DNA of 64,000 nt from Membranipora membranacea. Lineage: Eukaryota; Bryozoa; Gymnolaemata; Cheilostomatida; Membraniporidae. The notes beneath the pieces are model-generated. The model did no database searches. It worked only from the letters and a program-made list of their open reading frames with translations, and was not told where the DNA came from. Where the stretch lies: the NCBI GenBank assembly GCA_914767715.1, contig OU612073.1, positions 25,296,001 through 25,360,000 of the forward strand, given 5' to 3'. Each line of letters begins with the position of its first letter. The stretch's first letter is position 1. Shown in pieces: positions 23,801-36,222 of the stretch. Made by a program: the position numbers and the translations under genes.

Positions 23801-24986
23801 GGGCTACACCTAAAGATGGGCCAAGCGCAGGATGTACGATAGTTTCAGCCTTTCTCTCATTGGCTCTCAACCAGCCAATCAGACAGAACGTTGCGATGAC
23901 AGGAGAGTTATCCCTCACAGGGAAGGTGCTGCCGGTGGGAGGTATCAAGGAGAAGGTCATCGCTGTAAGTTACTTAGCTCTAGCTTATCCTCAACGTCTA
24001 TCTCAGATATAAGGGACTATTGTACTTATCCAAGGCTATATGTTATACACCAGTCATCAAAGTAAATATTCTATGTTTACTCTTCTAAGCTAGCTAAGGT
24101 AGCTATTACTTTTGTTGATAAGAACTTATTTTTGGGCTGATGCCACAAAACAATCAAATTTGTTGCAATTTGAGGACAGAAGATGTATCCATTATGTATT
24201 AGATGTTAAGATAGGCTGACTGGTGCCGAATTAATTGCCTGAGTTGATTAGAGAGTTTATATACATTAACCTGGGGTGTTCTGTTGGTGTCCTGGGGAGT
24301 TCTGTGGTTTTGTTTGCTGTAAAAATAATGTGGCTGGCTCCACAAACATCATAACCCTAATAGAGTACAAACTTGAAGAAAACGGACCAGCATCGCTCAG
24401 CATTAAATACAACCTTACATGATGAGTGTTTGCTGGGCAGTCACAGTAAATGGTGGCTCAGAAATAATCAACTCTTCTGTCCTCATGTTCTACTAAGGGG
24501 TGTCTTACTCTATGATTCCCATCACTAGATATCAGGTGTAACCTGGCTCAGTGCCAAAGGGAGCATCAACAACTATACACTTCTACCATCACACGCCACC
24601 ACTATACACTTCTACCACCAAACGGTTCTATCATACACTTTTAGTTTTAGGGGTGATAGTGGAGAACCACAACTGCCTCCATGAGTGACCTGAACACTGC
24701 AGATGAAGGATATAGTTGCCCATTAGTTGACCCCTCATTGTTATTGTTTATTTTTGTTTGACTAGTTTGGTAACCATGGCAGCGCGCACACGTTATTATT
24801 ACTGTTATTATTTACCTGCAGGCTAAGCGAGCTGGGATCACTTGTGTATTACTACCAGAAGAATGTCGTACAGACTTTGTAGAACTAGACGAGAATATCA
24901 GAGAGAATCTGGAGGTGCACTTTGTGTCACAGTATGAGGAAGTCTTCAAGATAGTCTTCCCTGATATTTATTTAAGTGCTGCCTGA
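8804..24986 (+). CDS. LONP1: Mitochondrial Lon protease (LONP1), complete
   Basis: ATP-dependent serine protease of the mitochondrial matrix that degrades misfolded and oxidised proteins. Twenty coding exons: 8804–9041, 9857–10092, 10370–10458, 10916–11035, 11364–11494, 11740–11906, 12805–12937, 13208–13342, 13984–14123, 15332–15420, 15938–16076, 19540–19711, 19980–20197, 20369–20485, 20744–20881, 21537–21708, 22278–22390, 22854–22988, 23800–23964 and 24822–24986. All borders are GT–AG and every phase closes, giving about 1003 aa. The Arg/Ser-rich, acid-poor N-terminus ([15 protein letters not shown]...) is a mitochondrial presequence. The LON substrate domain starts near residue 125 ([19 protein letters not shown]). 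The AAA+ module has Walker A GPPGTGKT (560–567), Walker [10 protein letters not shown] (D627, E628) and then [19 protein letters not shown]. The protease domain has the nucleophile in KDGPSAG (S903) and the partner Lys in GGIKEK (K946). An acidic linker is present in exons 5–6. This is far closer to LONP1 than to peroxisomal LONP2. The longest intron (16077–19539) contains an antisense gene. Confidence 0.97.
9255..9731. mobile_element. Foldback (MITE-like) element in LONP1 intron 1
   Basis: The outer arms 9255–9400 and 9590–9731 are near-perfect inverted repeats, starting AAGACTTACTTTGAGGCTGG and ending in its complement. An inner stem pairs ATGATCAAAATATCCTGGGT at about 9443 with its complement at about 9543. 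The central part, read on the minus strand, looks like a tRNA: GGTAGAGC (A-box-like), then an anticodon-arm-like block. On the plus strand GGTTCGAGACC (9529–9539) is a perfect B-box consensus. There is no open frame, so it is non-autonomous. Confidence 0.85.
13711..13967. repeat. 41-bp minisatellite in LONP1 intron 8
   Basis: Six full units plus 11 bp of TGTCGCCTCATAGGAAAGTC followed by GAGGCCTTTACTGTATCTTAG. The array stops 16 bp before the exon 9 acceptor. Copies differ by only one to three bases, so it is young. Confidence 0.95.
14245..14915. mobile_element. Long-palindrome foldback element in LONP1 intron 9
   Basis: Two arms of about 330 bp (14245–14578 and about 14590–14915) are almost perfect reverse complements. 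They start TTAAAGGGATAATACACTTC and end GTGTATTATCCCTTTAA. Arm 1 has an extra 11 bp (ATGACCTTTTG, near 14523) that arm 2 lacks. The centre is CCGGATATGG. Both ends carry TTAA, the target favoured by piggyBac-type transposases, but no transposase is encoded. As RNA it would form a hairpin of about 330 bp. Confidence 0.92.
15045..15078. repeat. Perfect 15-bp hairpin, LONP1 intron 9
   Basis: ATATATCAAGGAGTT and its exact complement are separated by CTCT. The core CAAGGAGTT recurs as hairpins in the GPCR intron (26206–26253) and a TRPA intron (47792–47809). Confidence 0.8.
15419..15526 (+). repeat. About 33-bp repeat starting at the LONP1 exon 10 donor
   Basis: The donor sequence AGTAAGTCAG followed by GCCGATGAGCTTTTCATGT recurs two to three times in the intron (AGTAAAGTCAGCAG-TGATGAGCTATTTATGT and so on). 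Donor-like GTAAAG/GTAAGG words lie near 15456, 15489 and 15522. Confidence 0.7.
16645..18869 (-). CDS. Unrecognised N/Q-rich protein, nested antisense in LONP1 intron 11
   Basis: Five exons on the minus strand lie wholly inside LONP1 intron 11: 18869–18717, 18464–18116, 17889–17755, 17479–17177 and 16877–16645. All borders are GT–AG and the phases close (0,1,1,1), giving about 390 aa from the ATG at 18869 to a TGA at 16647–16645. The N-terminus is [20 protein letters not shown]. The protein is dominated by Gln, Asn, Pro, Gly, Ser and Tyr: an [11 protein letters not shown] stretch, a poly-Asn/Lys run in exon 2, SEQSQQQ repeats in exon 4, and [11 protein letters not shown] then [15 protein letters not shown] in exon 5. 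The only cysteine-based motif is [13 protein letters not shown] at the end of exon 2, possibly half of a zinc ribbon. There is no signal peptide or membrane segment. The composition resembles prion-like RNA- or chromatin-associated proteins, but I do not recognise the family. The last exon could instead splice at GTACGC (16661), ending a few residues later. Confidence 0.78.
21060..21536 (+). repeat. ATCACACATAT array that copies the LONP1 exon 16 acceptor
   Basis: An array of ATATCACACAT units is interspersed with six copies of the CT(C/G)CTTATTACAG block, which is also the genuine acceptor of exon 16 (ends 21536). Intact AG copies end at 21133, 21231, 21344 and 21425. Two others are mutated (TTATTAAATA near 21262, TTATTAAAG near 21505). 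Confidence 0.9.
22398..22744 (+). repeat. Degenerate minisatellite after LONP1 exon 17
   Basis: Units of about 27 to 45 bp share CACTATGACATGTCTATCTG and CTGTGTCACAC, with about eight copies. The array starts about 8 bp after the donor of exon 17 but does not copy it. The open frame across it is a by-product. Confidence 0.88.
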
Positions 24987-25215
24987 TACTAATGTCGTTA
25001 TCAGACAGTTGTAGCTGTAGGATTCTGTGTCTCCCTTTTGTGGAACAGCTAATACTGACATTGCTCCCAAACTGCCTCGGTTTGTTTCACTTTTTTGTTC
25101 AGTTGTTATGTCTTTTTTTTTATGACACTATGCCTGGTCGAAGAGTAGATTACCTGGACAATCTTTCTACGATATACATATGGTGAACAATGCGCATCAT
25201 ATTTTTTACATCATT

Positions 25216-25221
25216 AATAAA
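25216..25221 (+). other. Candidate LONP1 polyadenylation signal
   Basis: AATAAA lies 230 bp after the LONP1 stop codon, the first good match downstream. Confidence 0.55.
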
Positions 25222-26030
25222 CAATCTCACACTACGAACTTGACTTTTTAGGAGAACACATTTTGGCCTCATTGCCATGTCAGATTTGCTACTATAGTTT
25301 GTTTACTATAACTGTCAGTGTCAGAGTACATAGATTCCATAAACATTATCCATAACGGTACCAGCAACCCGAGCTGCTAATCTAGATTTACCGAAAGCTG
25401 ATAAAGTCTCCCTCTATCTTCTAAACAATCTCAGCAAACACCAAAAAATCTTAAATAACCTCATGACCAGTAGGGTACCCGTGTCAGCACGTGTCACGAG
25501 ACGAAGTGACAAGCATTTCTACTTACTACTCTACATACTATCAATGAATCCTTTCATCATTGACAAATCTTTTTGTAGCCGCTGTATAAAGCCTCATCAA
25601 ACTACTTTGACACACTATGCAGCAGTTACCTGGTACCTTGGGTGCTGTGTTAGTGCAACGTTATGTTTTCTCAGATCTCTGTGTGTTTTGATTGTGGGTG
25701 CTTTAATGTTGCATCTCAATTAAAATAATGAAGGTACCATCAAAAATAACCTGCTAGTTCTAACTGTGATATCGCAATCTGTCATATAAACAGCAAGGTC
25801 GTTGGTTTTGGCAGTCTTGTTTTGAAGATAAACAAGCGCAGATTGTCATGAAAACGATCAATTTGTGTTTGCTTAGATTTCTTGTTTTAATGACTATATA
25901 AGTTCAAGTGCTTCCCGGCTTACTCACATTAGGTGAATCTTCTCAGCCTGACAATCCTGTTGCTTGCTTAACTCAGTAGTAAAAAATATCAAAACACTTC
26001 TCCTGGGCCAACAATAAGACCAGAACTGCA
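25222..26030. other. Intergenic, LONP1 to GPCR
   Basis: It holds the 5' flank of the GPCR. An 86-codon plus-strand frame at 25463–25723 has no recognisable domain and I do not call it. No repeats were seen. Confidence 0.5.
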
Positions 26031-27604
26031 ATGGAGGTAAGCTTAATTGCTATAAGCTATAATTGTGCTTGCTCAATCAAACATGTTTTAATTTTGACTA
26101 TCACATTGTACAGAATGACAACTCAAGACATAAAGACATCATTCTAGTCTGGGTAATAGTCGCACCGTATCATTATCGTAACCATCCAGTTGCAGCTTTT
26201 GTCAGATCAAGGAGTTAAAGAGTCAATGATCAAGGCGTCTTTAACTCCTTGGTCAGATTAGCAGTTGTTGAAAGACGGAGCCTGGCATTGAACAGCTCTC
26301 AATAGCCTCGTCCAGTTATTCATTGTAGCAACTCCTGGTTTATGCTCTGCCGACGAGAGTTTTAAATTGTACATGTTTTACAGGCCACCACAACCGCTGA
26401 CTACAGCTATGACGGAGATGGTAACGGCTCGTATTATTATTATGAAGACACTGGGAATGAGACAGAATTGTATAATAACCAACTAACTCACACAATATGT
26501 ACAGACATTCATGTGGCACCAATATGTGACTTAGTAGTACGACAACTGGCTCCGAGTCAGTCTGTCACTGATCTTACTGACATGAGCCAAGCTGGCTGGA
26601 TATGGGCAACATTCTGCTTACTTTTATTTCTCTGTTTGATTGGAGCTGCCGGAAATCTAATAACTATTGTGGTGTTTTCCCGCTTTGTGAAGCACACAAC
26701 AGTATCGCTACTGATAGTCACATTATCCCTAGTGGACTTATTAGTTTGTACTACACTACTACCTGTTAACATACACAGCGTACTAACTGAGCATCAAGAT
26801 GTGGAATTCACCTGTCGCTATAAGCATTTCGGTAACTTCGCTGCGATACCACTCTCAGGAACTATTCTGTTGCTGTTAGCAGTGCAGCGATTCCTTAAAA
26901 TATGGTTCCCGCAACATAAAATTTTGACTAAACTTCGGACTAAGCTTGCCATAGGCATTCTGGTGGTTATGTGCATTGTGTTTGCTGTTCCACAGTCGCT
27001 TGCATTCAGTACAAACACTTTGATTGAGCCACAGTGGATTTGCGATGGCACCATAACTTGTTCACTGTCACAGTGTAAGCCCATAGACACTTACATATCG
27101 TTAGAGACATCACATGCCCTATTCACCGCAGGACTATCAGGGCTCATAGTCATCACTGGAAGCTTTGTGGTACTCTATGCACTCATTCTTGTGAAGGCTT
27201 ATCGCCTGACTAGAAATACTCCTCTGGGGGATAGATCGCGAATCAGACAACAAACGGCCATCACCTTTCTACTCGTAACTCTAACTTTTGTACTCGCGTA
27301 CACCCCTATGGTAGGAATCTATTTCTCTGGTATGTGCAATAAGGACTCGTCGGATAGTTCAGGTGGCTGCGAGAAAAATACACTTAAGAAGTTCATGTGG
27401 AACTTTCTATTCATCACACACGCTGTTAACCCCATTATCTACGCATTCAATTATCCTGAGTTCAAATCCTCACTGCTCAGATGTTTTGCTAAATTACACA
27501 AGAATGCGATGAGAAGACTCGAGAACTCAGCTCCACCTCCCCAGGACTGTCAAACAATGGTGACAGCGTCAGCCTTTGGGCTCGATAGTACCACCCAACT
27601 CTAG
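26031..27604 (+). CDS. Class A (rhodopsin-like) orphan GPCR
   Basis: Exon 1 is just ATG GAG (26031–26036). Exon 2 (26384–27604) carries the rest, total 408 aa. The extracellular N-terminus is Tyr/Asp/Thr-rich with two N-glycosylation sites (NGS, NET). Seven hydrophobic segments follow. TM1 has GN (N93); TM2 has the LSLVDLL aspartate (D120); C146 is the TM3 cysteine for the loop disulphide. The TM3 end reads VQRF (Q170-R171-F172) in place of DRY. TM6 has VLAYTP instead of CWxP. TM7 ends NPIIYAF (351–357), then an amphipathic helix-8-like segment and a 45-residue tail. The ligand cannot be told; peptide-type receptors are the nearest in style. The almost intronless body is typical of lineage-expanded GPCRs. 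The ATG-GAG exon is chosen because it is the only ATG spliced in phase to the open frame; a separate upstream exon cannot be excluded. Confidence 0.88.
26206..26253. repeat. Hairpin with CAAGGAGTT core, GPCR intron 1
   Basis: TCAAGGAGTTAAAGA pairs with TCTTTAACTCCTTGG across a short loop. The loop itself holds another ATCAAGG. It is related in sequence to the hairpin at 15045–15078. Confidence 0.65.
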
Positions 27605-28948
27605 TAGTCAACGACGCCTATCGATCGGTAGAAAATCTTTTCTTTTTTCGAATAAGCTGACGCTAACAATTTCCTTTGTGCCTTCTGATAACTTGATCAG
27701 TAATTTCATTTTCTTATACGAAATAAGTAGTAAATATTTTTTTTCTCTGAAATTTTTTTATTTACATTATATTTTCATCCGTATTTTTAACAACAGTCAG
27801 ATCTCGGAGTCTCCTTTCATTTTAATATGACTCAGAATGCTGATGTTTGAGTTTATATATCTTTTCTAAGTCGTTGATGGTATAAAAACGTAGTGATACT
27901 TGATATAAATGTTTGCTGAGAGAAGTATATTATAGTGCCAAACTGTAAGCTTCAACTTCAACAATCAAAGTCATATCTATATTCGTTACGGCGGTTCTCA
28001 CCATCAAATGAGCCATTTTCTTACTCAAATAATTTTGCATCAAGAGATATCTAGCTGGCCAATTTATATAAATATGGCCATTGTGCAAGGCGAATTCAGA
28101 ACTCCATGATAACCAAAATAATTCCATTCAAATAAAAACAGAATTTATTGAGCTAAGTCATAATATTGACAAATACAAGTTCTAATATGTCAGACAATGA
28201 TTTACTTAATAACTATGGGACCAACGGGGTATTCCCTCAATGTCAATAGGTGAATGTCCAGGAACTGGGAATGAATTCTTTTTTGCTGGAAAATGTTTCA
28301 GGCGGCCCAGTCAGGGGGAGTCCTGATTTTACCTCGTATTGATAAAGATGAATCATCAAAGGAAATTAATGCTAATAGTCAGTGTGAGTCATCTTACCAC
28401 AAACTAGCTAGTGATCCAATAGCTGTGATACCTTACTTCTTATGTAGTGAATTTCAAATTCAATTTATTTTTAAATGTCATTTCAAGAATTGAAACTTGA
28501 CCTAAATCTTAATCAATGGTAAGATACTATGATCTGATATTCTGCTGACTCTACGACCTTGAGCCCTGAGTTATGACCTCTCTATGACACTGTTAACGTC
28601 GTCACTTTTTAGGACGTGTATGATGTCAATGTCCAATTTAGGATTAAATTAAAATGTGATGTCACCTTTTCTCTCAGACTTACATCTGGCAACGATATTT
28701 TTTCCCACAATAGGCATAAAAATTTCACAAGATTCACCGACCATCACCCACATGTTTGCCCAATGTATCAGTGAACTTTGGCCAGACCCGTAAGTGCTGG
28801 CACAAAATTACTCTCATTCTTTTTGACCACATAAATATTGACAGACCTTGTAGCTGCACATTATTGTTGGCTTTATAATTGAGACTTTCTGTTTTTGTTT
28901 CTTAGAGCGTGGCTGGAAGTTGCTTCAAACTTTTCTAAATAGGCATAC

Positions 28949-29100
28949 TGCTAGGTTCTACTGCTAGGTTCTACTGCTAGGTTCTACTGCTAGGTTCTAC
29001 TGCTAGGTTCTACTGCTAGGTTCTACTGCTAGGTTCTACTGCTAGGTTCTAGTGCTAGGTTCTACTGCTAGGTTCTACTGCTAGGTTCTACTGCTAGGTT
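28949..29100. repeat. 13-bp minisatellite
   Basis: About 11 to 12 near-perfect copies of CTGCTAGGTTCTA, with one CTAGTG variant. Confidence 0.93.
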
Positions 29101-32100
29101 CAAGGGTCCATCGTGTATGCAAGATAACATATTATAACAGGAAACGTGTCCAAATAAAGTTCCTGTAAATCAGTCTAGTTTAAAGGTCCAAAAATATTTT
29201 CGGCAAAATTCACACAAACAGGTGAAAAATAATAACATATTATTGAGCTTGGTCATAATGTCATCAAAAGGCGTAACCAAAGAAAACTATGGTGTAAAAA
29301 TGGATATTGTCAACATACTGCATCATAATTGTTGCAATAGTTGCAAAGTTGTTATGTAAATGAAAGTTCTCAAAATGCAGGAGATGAGATAAATTAATTG
29401 AACGCTATTTCTGTGCGATTTTTTAGAAAGTTAGGAGTATTTAACAAGAGTTTCTCCAAAAAGCATTTTATTATACTATGATGCATACTATATTTATAGG
29501 GATAGCACCCTATGTTTTTGTATTGCTCTGAGTGTTCCCATATCTAAATTTGTTGTTAATTGTGACAATAATTCAAAGTATACTCATATGTATTGATGTT
29601 ATTGTTATACCTCTCCATTATATTTGTATTCCTCATTCCATTCTATTTGAAGATTTCTCCACTGATGATGAGATGGTTGTATCCTGTCAATTGTCATCGC
29701 GTGGAATGATTCATTTTAGACAATTAAATAGTTCCATCGTGTTGCAATGAGGCACCTGCATAAATTAGTCTCACTGCCACGGTAGTCCGACTGCTCAAAC
29801 TCTTACCAGGACGATGAAGGTTGATAAGGCAACGCTACTACCATCAACGCTGGCAAAGTTTGAGCTAATGCCATGACAATTATTAAATGTTACTGGCTGT
29901 GCTATAAATCTGGTATGTAAATACCATTGATCCATATTTAACAAATAATAAAACAATTTGGAGGCGTCCTTTGATGTGAGATAAGGGTTAGCTTTGTTGC
30001 CGGGATATTATATCTTAGTTATATCGATATAAAGATGCTAATCAATAAGATATAAATTTGTAATGGAATTGGATATTGGCTTATAAGACAGCTTATATGG
30101 GTTATAATTTTTAATATCGATTTTCACTAAAATCTAAGCCCGTGAGTTGTCCTTTTCTTCCCAGGTTGCTAAACTGAAATCTGAGGATATTTCCACCCTG
30201 TAAGGTTACTGAGGAAATCTATAATCGGCTGAGGCCAGTAGTCACGCAAGCCAAGCAATGATGAATAAAACATTTTCTCATGAAATGCTTTTTTTTGTGT
30301 AAATAGAAGATTGACCTTTGTACCTTGTAATATTTCACAACTGGATAGAAATATTTGATTAATTTTATTACTCATGCTAAAATAATAAATAGACTGCTTT
30401 GGGAATGACAAAAATGCTCCTCTTCTCATTAGGGACATTTTGGTGTGATCAGGGAGGGTGGTATATTCTTTTCTCGTCACGAATTCACCGGTCCGTCTTC
30501 TCAGTTTTTTTGCCTTAAATGATGATGCTGAGTCATCTTTATCATGGCGTGCTGGAAGTTTGCGTATTTTCTCATCACAAGTTGGCAGTATTGGGGCTCA
30601 CTGCTTATTTTACAGAAGATTGAAGTTTAGGTGTTTTAAAGTTAAAGAAAAGATTGGTCAGTTTGAATGAAACCTGAAGAGAAGATTTATCCGTTTTGAG
30701 GCAAAATTGAAGAGATGGTCACTTTCATTTACTGATAAGCTTTCGCCCAATGCTGGCTCAGTTCTTTTTAAGATTTAGGTTCAGTTTTATATCCAGTCTA
30801 TCCAGTCTATCCAGTCTATCCAGTCTATCGGTCGTTGTGAAGAATTTATTCTGAAGATGACAGTTTTAAAATTGCAGATTGCCCTATTTGCTTCGAAGAA
30901 ATTGAAGACAGCTTTGTGTGCAGGGAGCTCCAGTATTGTTGACGGTTCTTCCTAGAAAAATATTTATAAAGTTTCTATAAACATCATTGTGGAATAAAAT
31001 CCTTATAATAATCATAGTGTTTAATTTTAGACTAATCACACCTCCATATCTGAGTTCCTAGAAAAATTTTCTGGATTTTGTAACAACATATCATCTCCTT
31101 ATCCTTAAACGGCAACCAGGGTTTCAAACAACTTCTCAATGATTAATAGCAGATTCCACCTCCTACATAAGGAAAAAGACAAAATCTTATTCGGATGGCT
31201 ATTCAGCCAGAATTCTTGTGAAACATTTCTTCCACCAGGTTCTCAAACTCAGCTAAGAAAGGAATACCACAGAGCAGTTTCCTGTACCTGTTATGATTTA
31301 GCCTACACTACAGCAGTGTCTTGGAACCTCTCCTAAACTGAAGTGTTACCCAGCTTAGAGTCAGCAACTGCTTTGAGTTTTGCATCCCGTAATGCACTAA
31401 GCTGATGCTGCCTCGCACATTATTTATTACCCATTAATGCATTGCTGCGAAACCTTGGTTGCCCTTTGATATTGAACCACTTCTGAGTTATATTTCGATT
31501 TTTGCGACGTCACTTGTGCATGGCAAAAGCTAAAAATGATATTTGCTGGTTTGGTTGGAGATATATTAGAAAATGGTAAAAAGTTATTGATTGACTACAC
31601 TATTGGGCCTCGAATACAGCATCTTTAGTAATCGTAAACCAAATGAGAAGGCTATTCTATCCATTTCTGCTATTGAGTCATTTAATGGTAGTTATGGATG
31701 TTTCTCTTTATATAAGTACTAATGTAGAGTCAGTCCAGTCCGTCCAGTCATTATTAGAAACATATAATCTGTTAATCATACCCTTTACCTACCTCTACCT
31801 GCCCAGACTAGCCTATATAAGACATCGTAGCAGCACAAGCTAATGTTGGTACACTTTAGGCTGACTTGCGGTTAATGTCTGAGTTTGCTGTAACAGCAGC
31901 TAGATATAAAACCATGAGCTCAAACCAGCAATGAATTAACAAACCTTTGTTTGACTGGAGACTCTGTCGTAGACAGTCACACGCTTGTTAGTGGGTGTTT
32001 TTATTGGCGCAGATAAGCAGAACATGCTTATACTAGACTGGCTGCCATGCTCCGGCCTGAGATTAACATGTAGATCAAATCAGAACTGTGGGAAGCTTGA

Positions 32101-33094
32101 ATATAAGTTAAAAGGTGCAGTGATTGTTTTGTTTAGGAAAAATATGTTTAGTTTCTAACTGAAAAACATGGTCAAGTTCCGGGTCTAGTTTATCTTGTCT
32201 AGGCTAATACGAAATAATAATTGACTTAGCTGTTTTAGAGATTGTTCCATTTGCTCTCTACCAATATCAGTTTGAGCGTAAACTCAAAAATTGGGACGTC
32301 ATGTCATGTTACAAACAGGACGGTATGGGAAGAATGTCTGTGCAAATTGGTAATGGAGCATGGAGATTCCGAATCTGACATCCATTATGTTCTGAACACA
32401 TTCCTTGTCTATGAGACTTTGAATATGCATACTTGCTTTTAGTCTCCAGTCCTTTAAATGGGATATTAATAAAACACGATCTTCTTGTGATAAAACTTGG
32501 CATTATTTGACATGCTGTAAGCTTTGGTCTCTTGGAATCGTCTCCCTTTCCTCCACCTAAACAGGTCTCTGACTGGTACCAAAAACAGTCAACAATCTTA
32601 TTGACTCTGATAGCAGGATCACAGTAATCTTGTGCATGTCGGCACACTTTTCAATCTGATCAAAACCTACCCAGCAATGGTTAAATGAATTGTAAATCTT
32701 TACCATCAAGAGAAGCACACTCTGCACCTAAAGTTACATAATACCTAGCCTCTTCCATTCACTTTTAATATTATATAAATAAAAATATTGAGGTGTTACT
32801 GAATTTTGCACCAGTATGAATAGAGAGTCGATCATCATCTCTATTCAATTCATCATGATGCCGATTGCTGGGATCAGAAGCTAATGCAGTGAATCGTATC
32901 ACATAAAGAGGGACGAATAACGCACACTCCCGTAACTTTAATATTAATTACAGGAGTGTAAGGTCCCGTCCTGCACACTTCTTGTGTTTGTTATATAAAT
33001 TTCTAATCTAAATATTAATACTATAAATTATCGCTTTGATTGGTTTGACACAAGGTAAAGTTCGGTTCTATTTTGTGTAATTGTGTAATGTGTA

Positions 33095-33146
33095 ATGGTG
33101 TAATGGTTAGCACTCTTAACTCTGAAATCCACATAAGCAATCATTA
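33095..33146 (+). pseudogene. 5' half of a tRNA-Gln-like sequence
   Basis: GGTGTAATGGTTAGCACTCT (33100–33119) is the D-arm and A-box region of eukaryotic tRNA-Gln(CTG). A slightly altered anticodon arm with CTG follows. The T-arm and B-box are not recognisable, so it is a dead copy or a SINE head. Confidence 0.6.
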
Positions 33147-36100
33147 ACTCGATTATGTGTGATTCCGCAAAGTTTGGCCTAAACATGTGGTTGAGTCGCA
33201 AACAAGTGGTTGCCCGTACTCTGAAAGTAAAGAGGACCGTCTAAATTTCAAAATTGAAATATAATTATGGGTAATGAGGATAAATATGACTGCGGTTATA
33301 AAATATTGGATTTTATCAAAATGTAGCGCGACTAGTAATAAAATAACCGGTATACTCTGGCTAAATGCTCGCCAGGACAAATCAATGTATGAAGTGACAA
33401 CTTCACCTTCAATAAGACAAGATTCACTTGATCCTCTGCAGGAAATTACAATTGGCAGACTCGCCAATAACGATGGAGCTTCAACAAAATTATAACCGAT
33501 GATCAGTCGATATAACCAAGGACTTACCTTTGCCTTGAACTGGAGCTTTATCTAGTAATTATTTTATCAAACAAATTTCAACCTTGAATATTGCCGCGCA
33601 ATATTAATAAGAGTTTTCACAATTGTGATAAACTTACCTCGTCAATTTTCCTGACGGAAAGATGCTCGCTCCCTTCGGCCGTAATTCAATATGTATGTTT
33701 CTGCGTAATTCAGTAATTTCACCAAGTTCTTGATGTGGAGTAGACATTTATTTAATTATAATTATTCCATAAAAATTAATCCAAGTAAATTGCACATAAC
33801 ACAACCTTAGTCAAGGCTGGACCAAAATGAGCTCATGTTAAGTGTCTCTGCAGCTCTTTATATAGTCACAGACATGAAGAGAGGGAGTTCATTGGTCACA
33901 GCAGGCGTCGTTCCTATTCCATATCTACTTCGATCTTAGGAGGTTGACATTATTGCAACATTTTCTTTGTTACCGCTTACAATGGTCTTGTCATCTTTCT
34001 GAAGAGTTCTAGAAAATTCTTAAGGAGTTCTTGAACATTCTTATTCTGGTTTAACTATTGTTACTCCCAAGATAGAGATCTTTCAACATCCTGACTGTTT
34101 TGTCCTCCAGATGTGCAGTATTGATCTTTCTATTATTTCTTTTCAGCTTAGCTTGATAACTGAGATGAATAACCATCGAATGTTGAAATTTTGAATGTTG
34201 AAAATGAAATGGAATTCTAAATCAAACATTTGAATATGTAAAATCTAAAACTCTAAAATATGAAAATCTATAATAATCTCAAGTAAATTAGAAATAACAG
34301 CTAAAAGTGGTAAAACATCATAATATAAAATTGCACATTAATGTATTAGTTATCAGGTACTTACACTGAGGCCTAATCTTGTTAATCTGTGATTTTCTCT
34401 TGTTCTAAGACAGGAAGAGATTCAAGAAAATTTTCGTCATAAAATTCAGCTGTGTCTGCTAAAGCCAAGTTAAATTTATCTCCCTCAAATTAACACAGCA
34501 TGGATATACAAGCAGCTGATTAAGGTGCTGTCTTGGGGATTAACAGTGGATTATCTATGTCATACTTAATCTGATCAACAAGCACATTGATTGCATGGTG
34601 AGATAGGTAATAACGAAAAAAAAGTTCCTAAAGAGTTTTCCCTCCTAGATCTTTGAGAAATGTTGTCCATTTCATATCCGCAGACATATTTTTTAATTAA
34701 TCCTAATTAATTAAATTTTTATGGGGCTTTGGGCATTACTACGAGAGTCTTTGATACCCTGTGTAAAATGAAAAAAACAGAATGGAAATCGGAGTACCGG
34801 TTCCCGAGAAATTCACATGTGAAGTCAATTTTTGCAAATGTGCACAAGATCACTATGATATAACCTCAGATGCATTAGTAACTCATCCAGTGTCTAGGCT
34901 GTAAGTCTGGGGCCACAACAGCAATAAAAATCTTCCTATACATTCTGGAACTTTCAAATATCACCAAGTACTTCCACAGATCCTATTTGCATTGGAGGTG
35001 ACTTTCAATTAACCACTGGTGAGTTATTTTTGGAGAAGAATGAGAATTGCCTATTCACACATAGCTTGATTAAAATATTTATATCATGAGTGAATGATTT
35101 TGGAATATGCTAGGATTATAGAAAACCAAAGTAGCAAGGATTGCAAGTGATCTCGAGTAATAAGCCTCGCTGATTAATTGAATGTACCCCTGGTTAAGAT
35201 AATACTAAAGATTCACTTTGAGCACTACAGGTTAACTCTATTTTCAGCAGTGTTGGCCACACAATGTCTTCAAAACAATGAGATTATCCAAACATACTTC
35301 AGTTGCACTGTTATGACACAAGTTGAGGTAAATTGCCCATTTTTATGCTTATTTCGCATGTTAATAACGTTCCCACAATGCAACTATTTTGTGAGTTCTC
35401 AGGATGATTGAGTCAAATTGAGAAACTTTTCTATTTTATAGAAGCTCTCTCACAGGGAATACCAATTTACATTTGTTTAATTGAAAATGCACTCTGTATA
35501 GATATGAGTGAATTATAGGTGGGACAGCCATTGTCAATTTTCTTTAATATTGATATTTGTTATATTCTCTATTGATTATACATTATGAGATGAAGTCAAA
35601 CAAGAATAAACAGGCAGAAAGAAATGTAATATATTGAATATGATAATAGGTATAGGTATACGCTGCTTAGCACCAGAAGGAAATATTGTCAGCGCAGACT
35701 TACAAGCAAAGGAGATCAAAACACGATAATGGTGAGCTGAGCTGCCTTACGACTGTCAGCTACAAGCTAAGGAGGGAAGGCTGGCTAATAGACGATTATC
35801 AAACAGAATAACTTAGATGAGACTTATATCTGCTAGTTGGTAGTGGATTATGTTGTGATCATGATTTAGAGGTAAGTTCTTGTACAATCAGTTTTTTTTT
35901 CTCTGAAGCTCGTCTAAGAATGTCGATCTTCTGTCCAGAGACTTTTTATCTGCTATTGGCTGCCGAGGCTCAAACGATCGTTTCATATCCTGTCATTAAT
36001 ACAATCAAACTATCAAGGTGCAACAGATAAGTGGACTAAATAAATTGGATAATTATTAAATTTTCAGATTTGGAATTATCTCCCCATTGATATTAGGTGC

Positions 36101-36206
36101 ACAACTACCAAGGGCATAAAATAATACTGGCACATTATATTATCAGGGAGTTTGAGCCATCTCTCTCTAACTCTTCGGTTTATATCGACTAACATTTGCG
36201 ACGGAG

Positions 36207-36222
36207 GGGGGGGGGGGGGGGT
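36207..36222 (+). repeat. Poly-G run
   Basis: An uninterrupted run of about 16 to 18 G. A second run of about 11 G lies near 36931–36941. Confidence 0.8.

Noticed and set aside
26557..27090. Minus-strand frames across the GPCR
   Set aside because: They are shadows of the seven-helix coding frame on the plus strand.
32309..32647. 112-codon minus-strand frame
   Set aside because: No domain, no splice partners, and it lies in a gene-poor AT-rich region; likely chance.
34340..34620. Minus-strand pseudogene fragment (DKFNLALADTAEFYDENFLE and neighbouring blocks)
   Set aside because: Only about 35 codons are open at a time and no family was recognised; similarity could not be supported.
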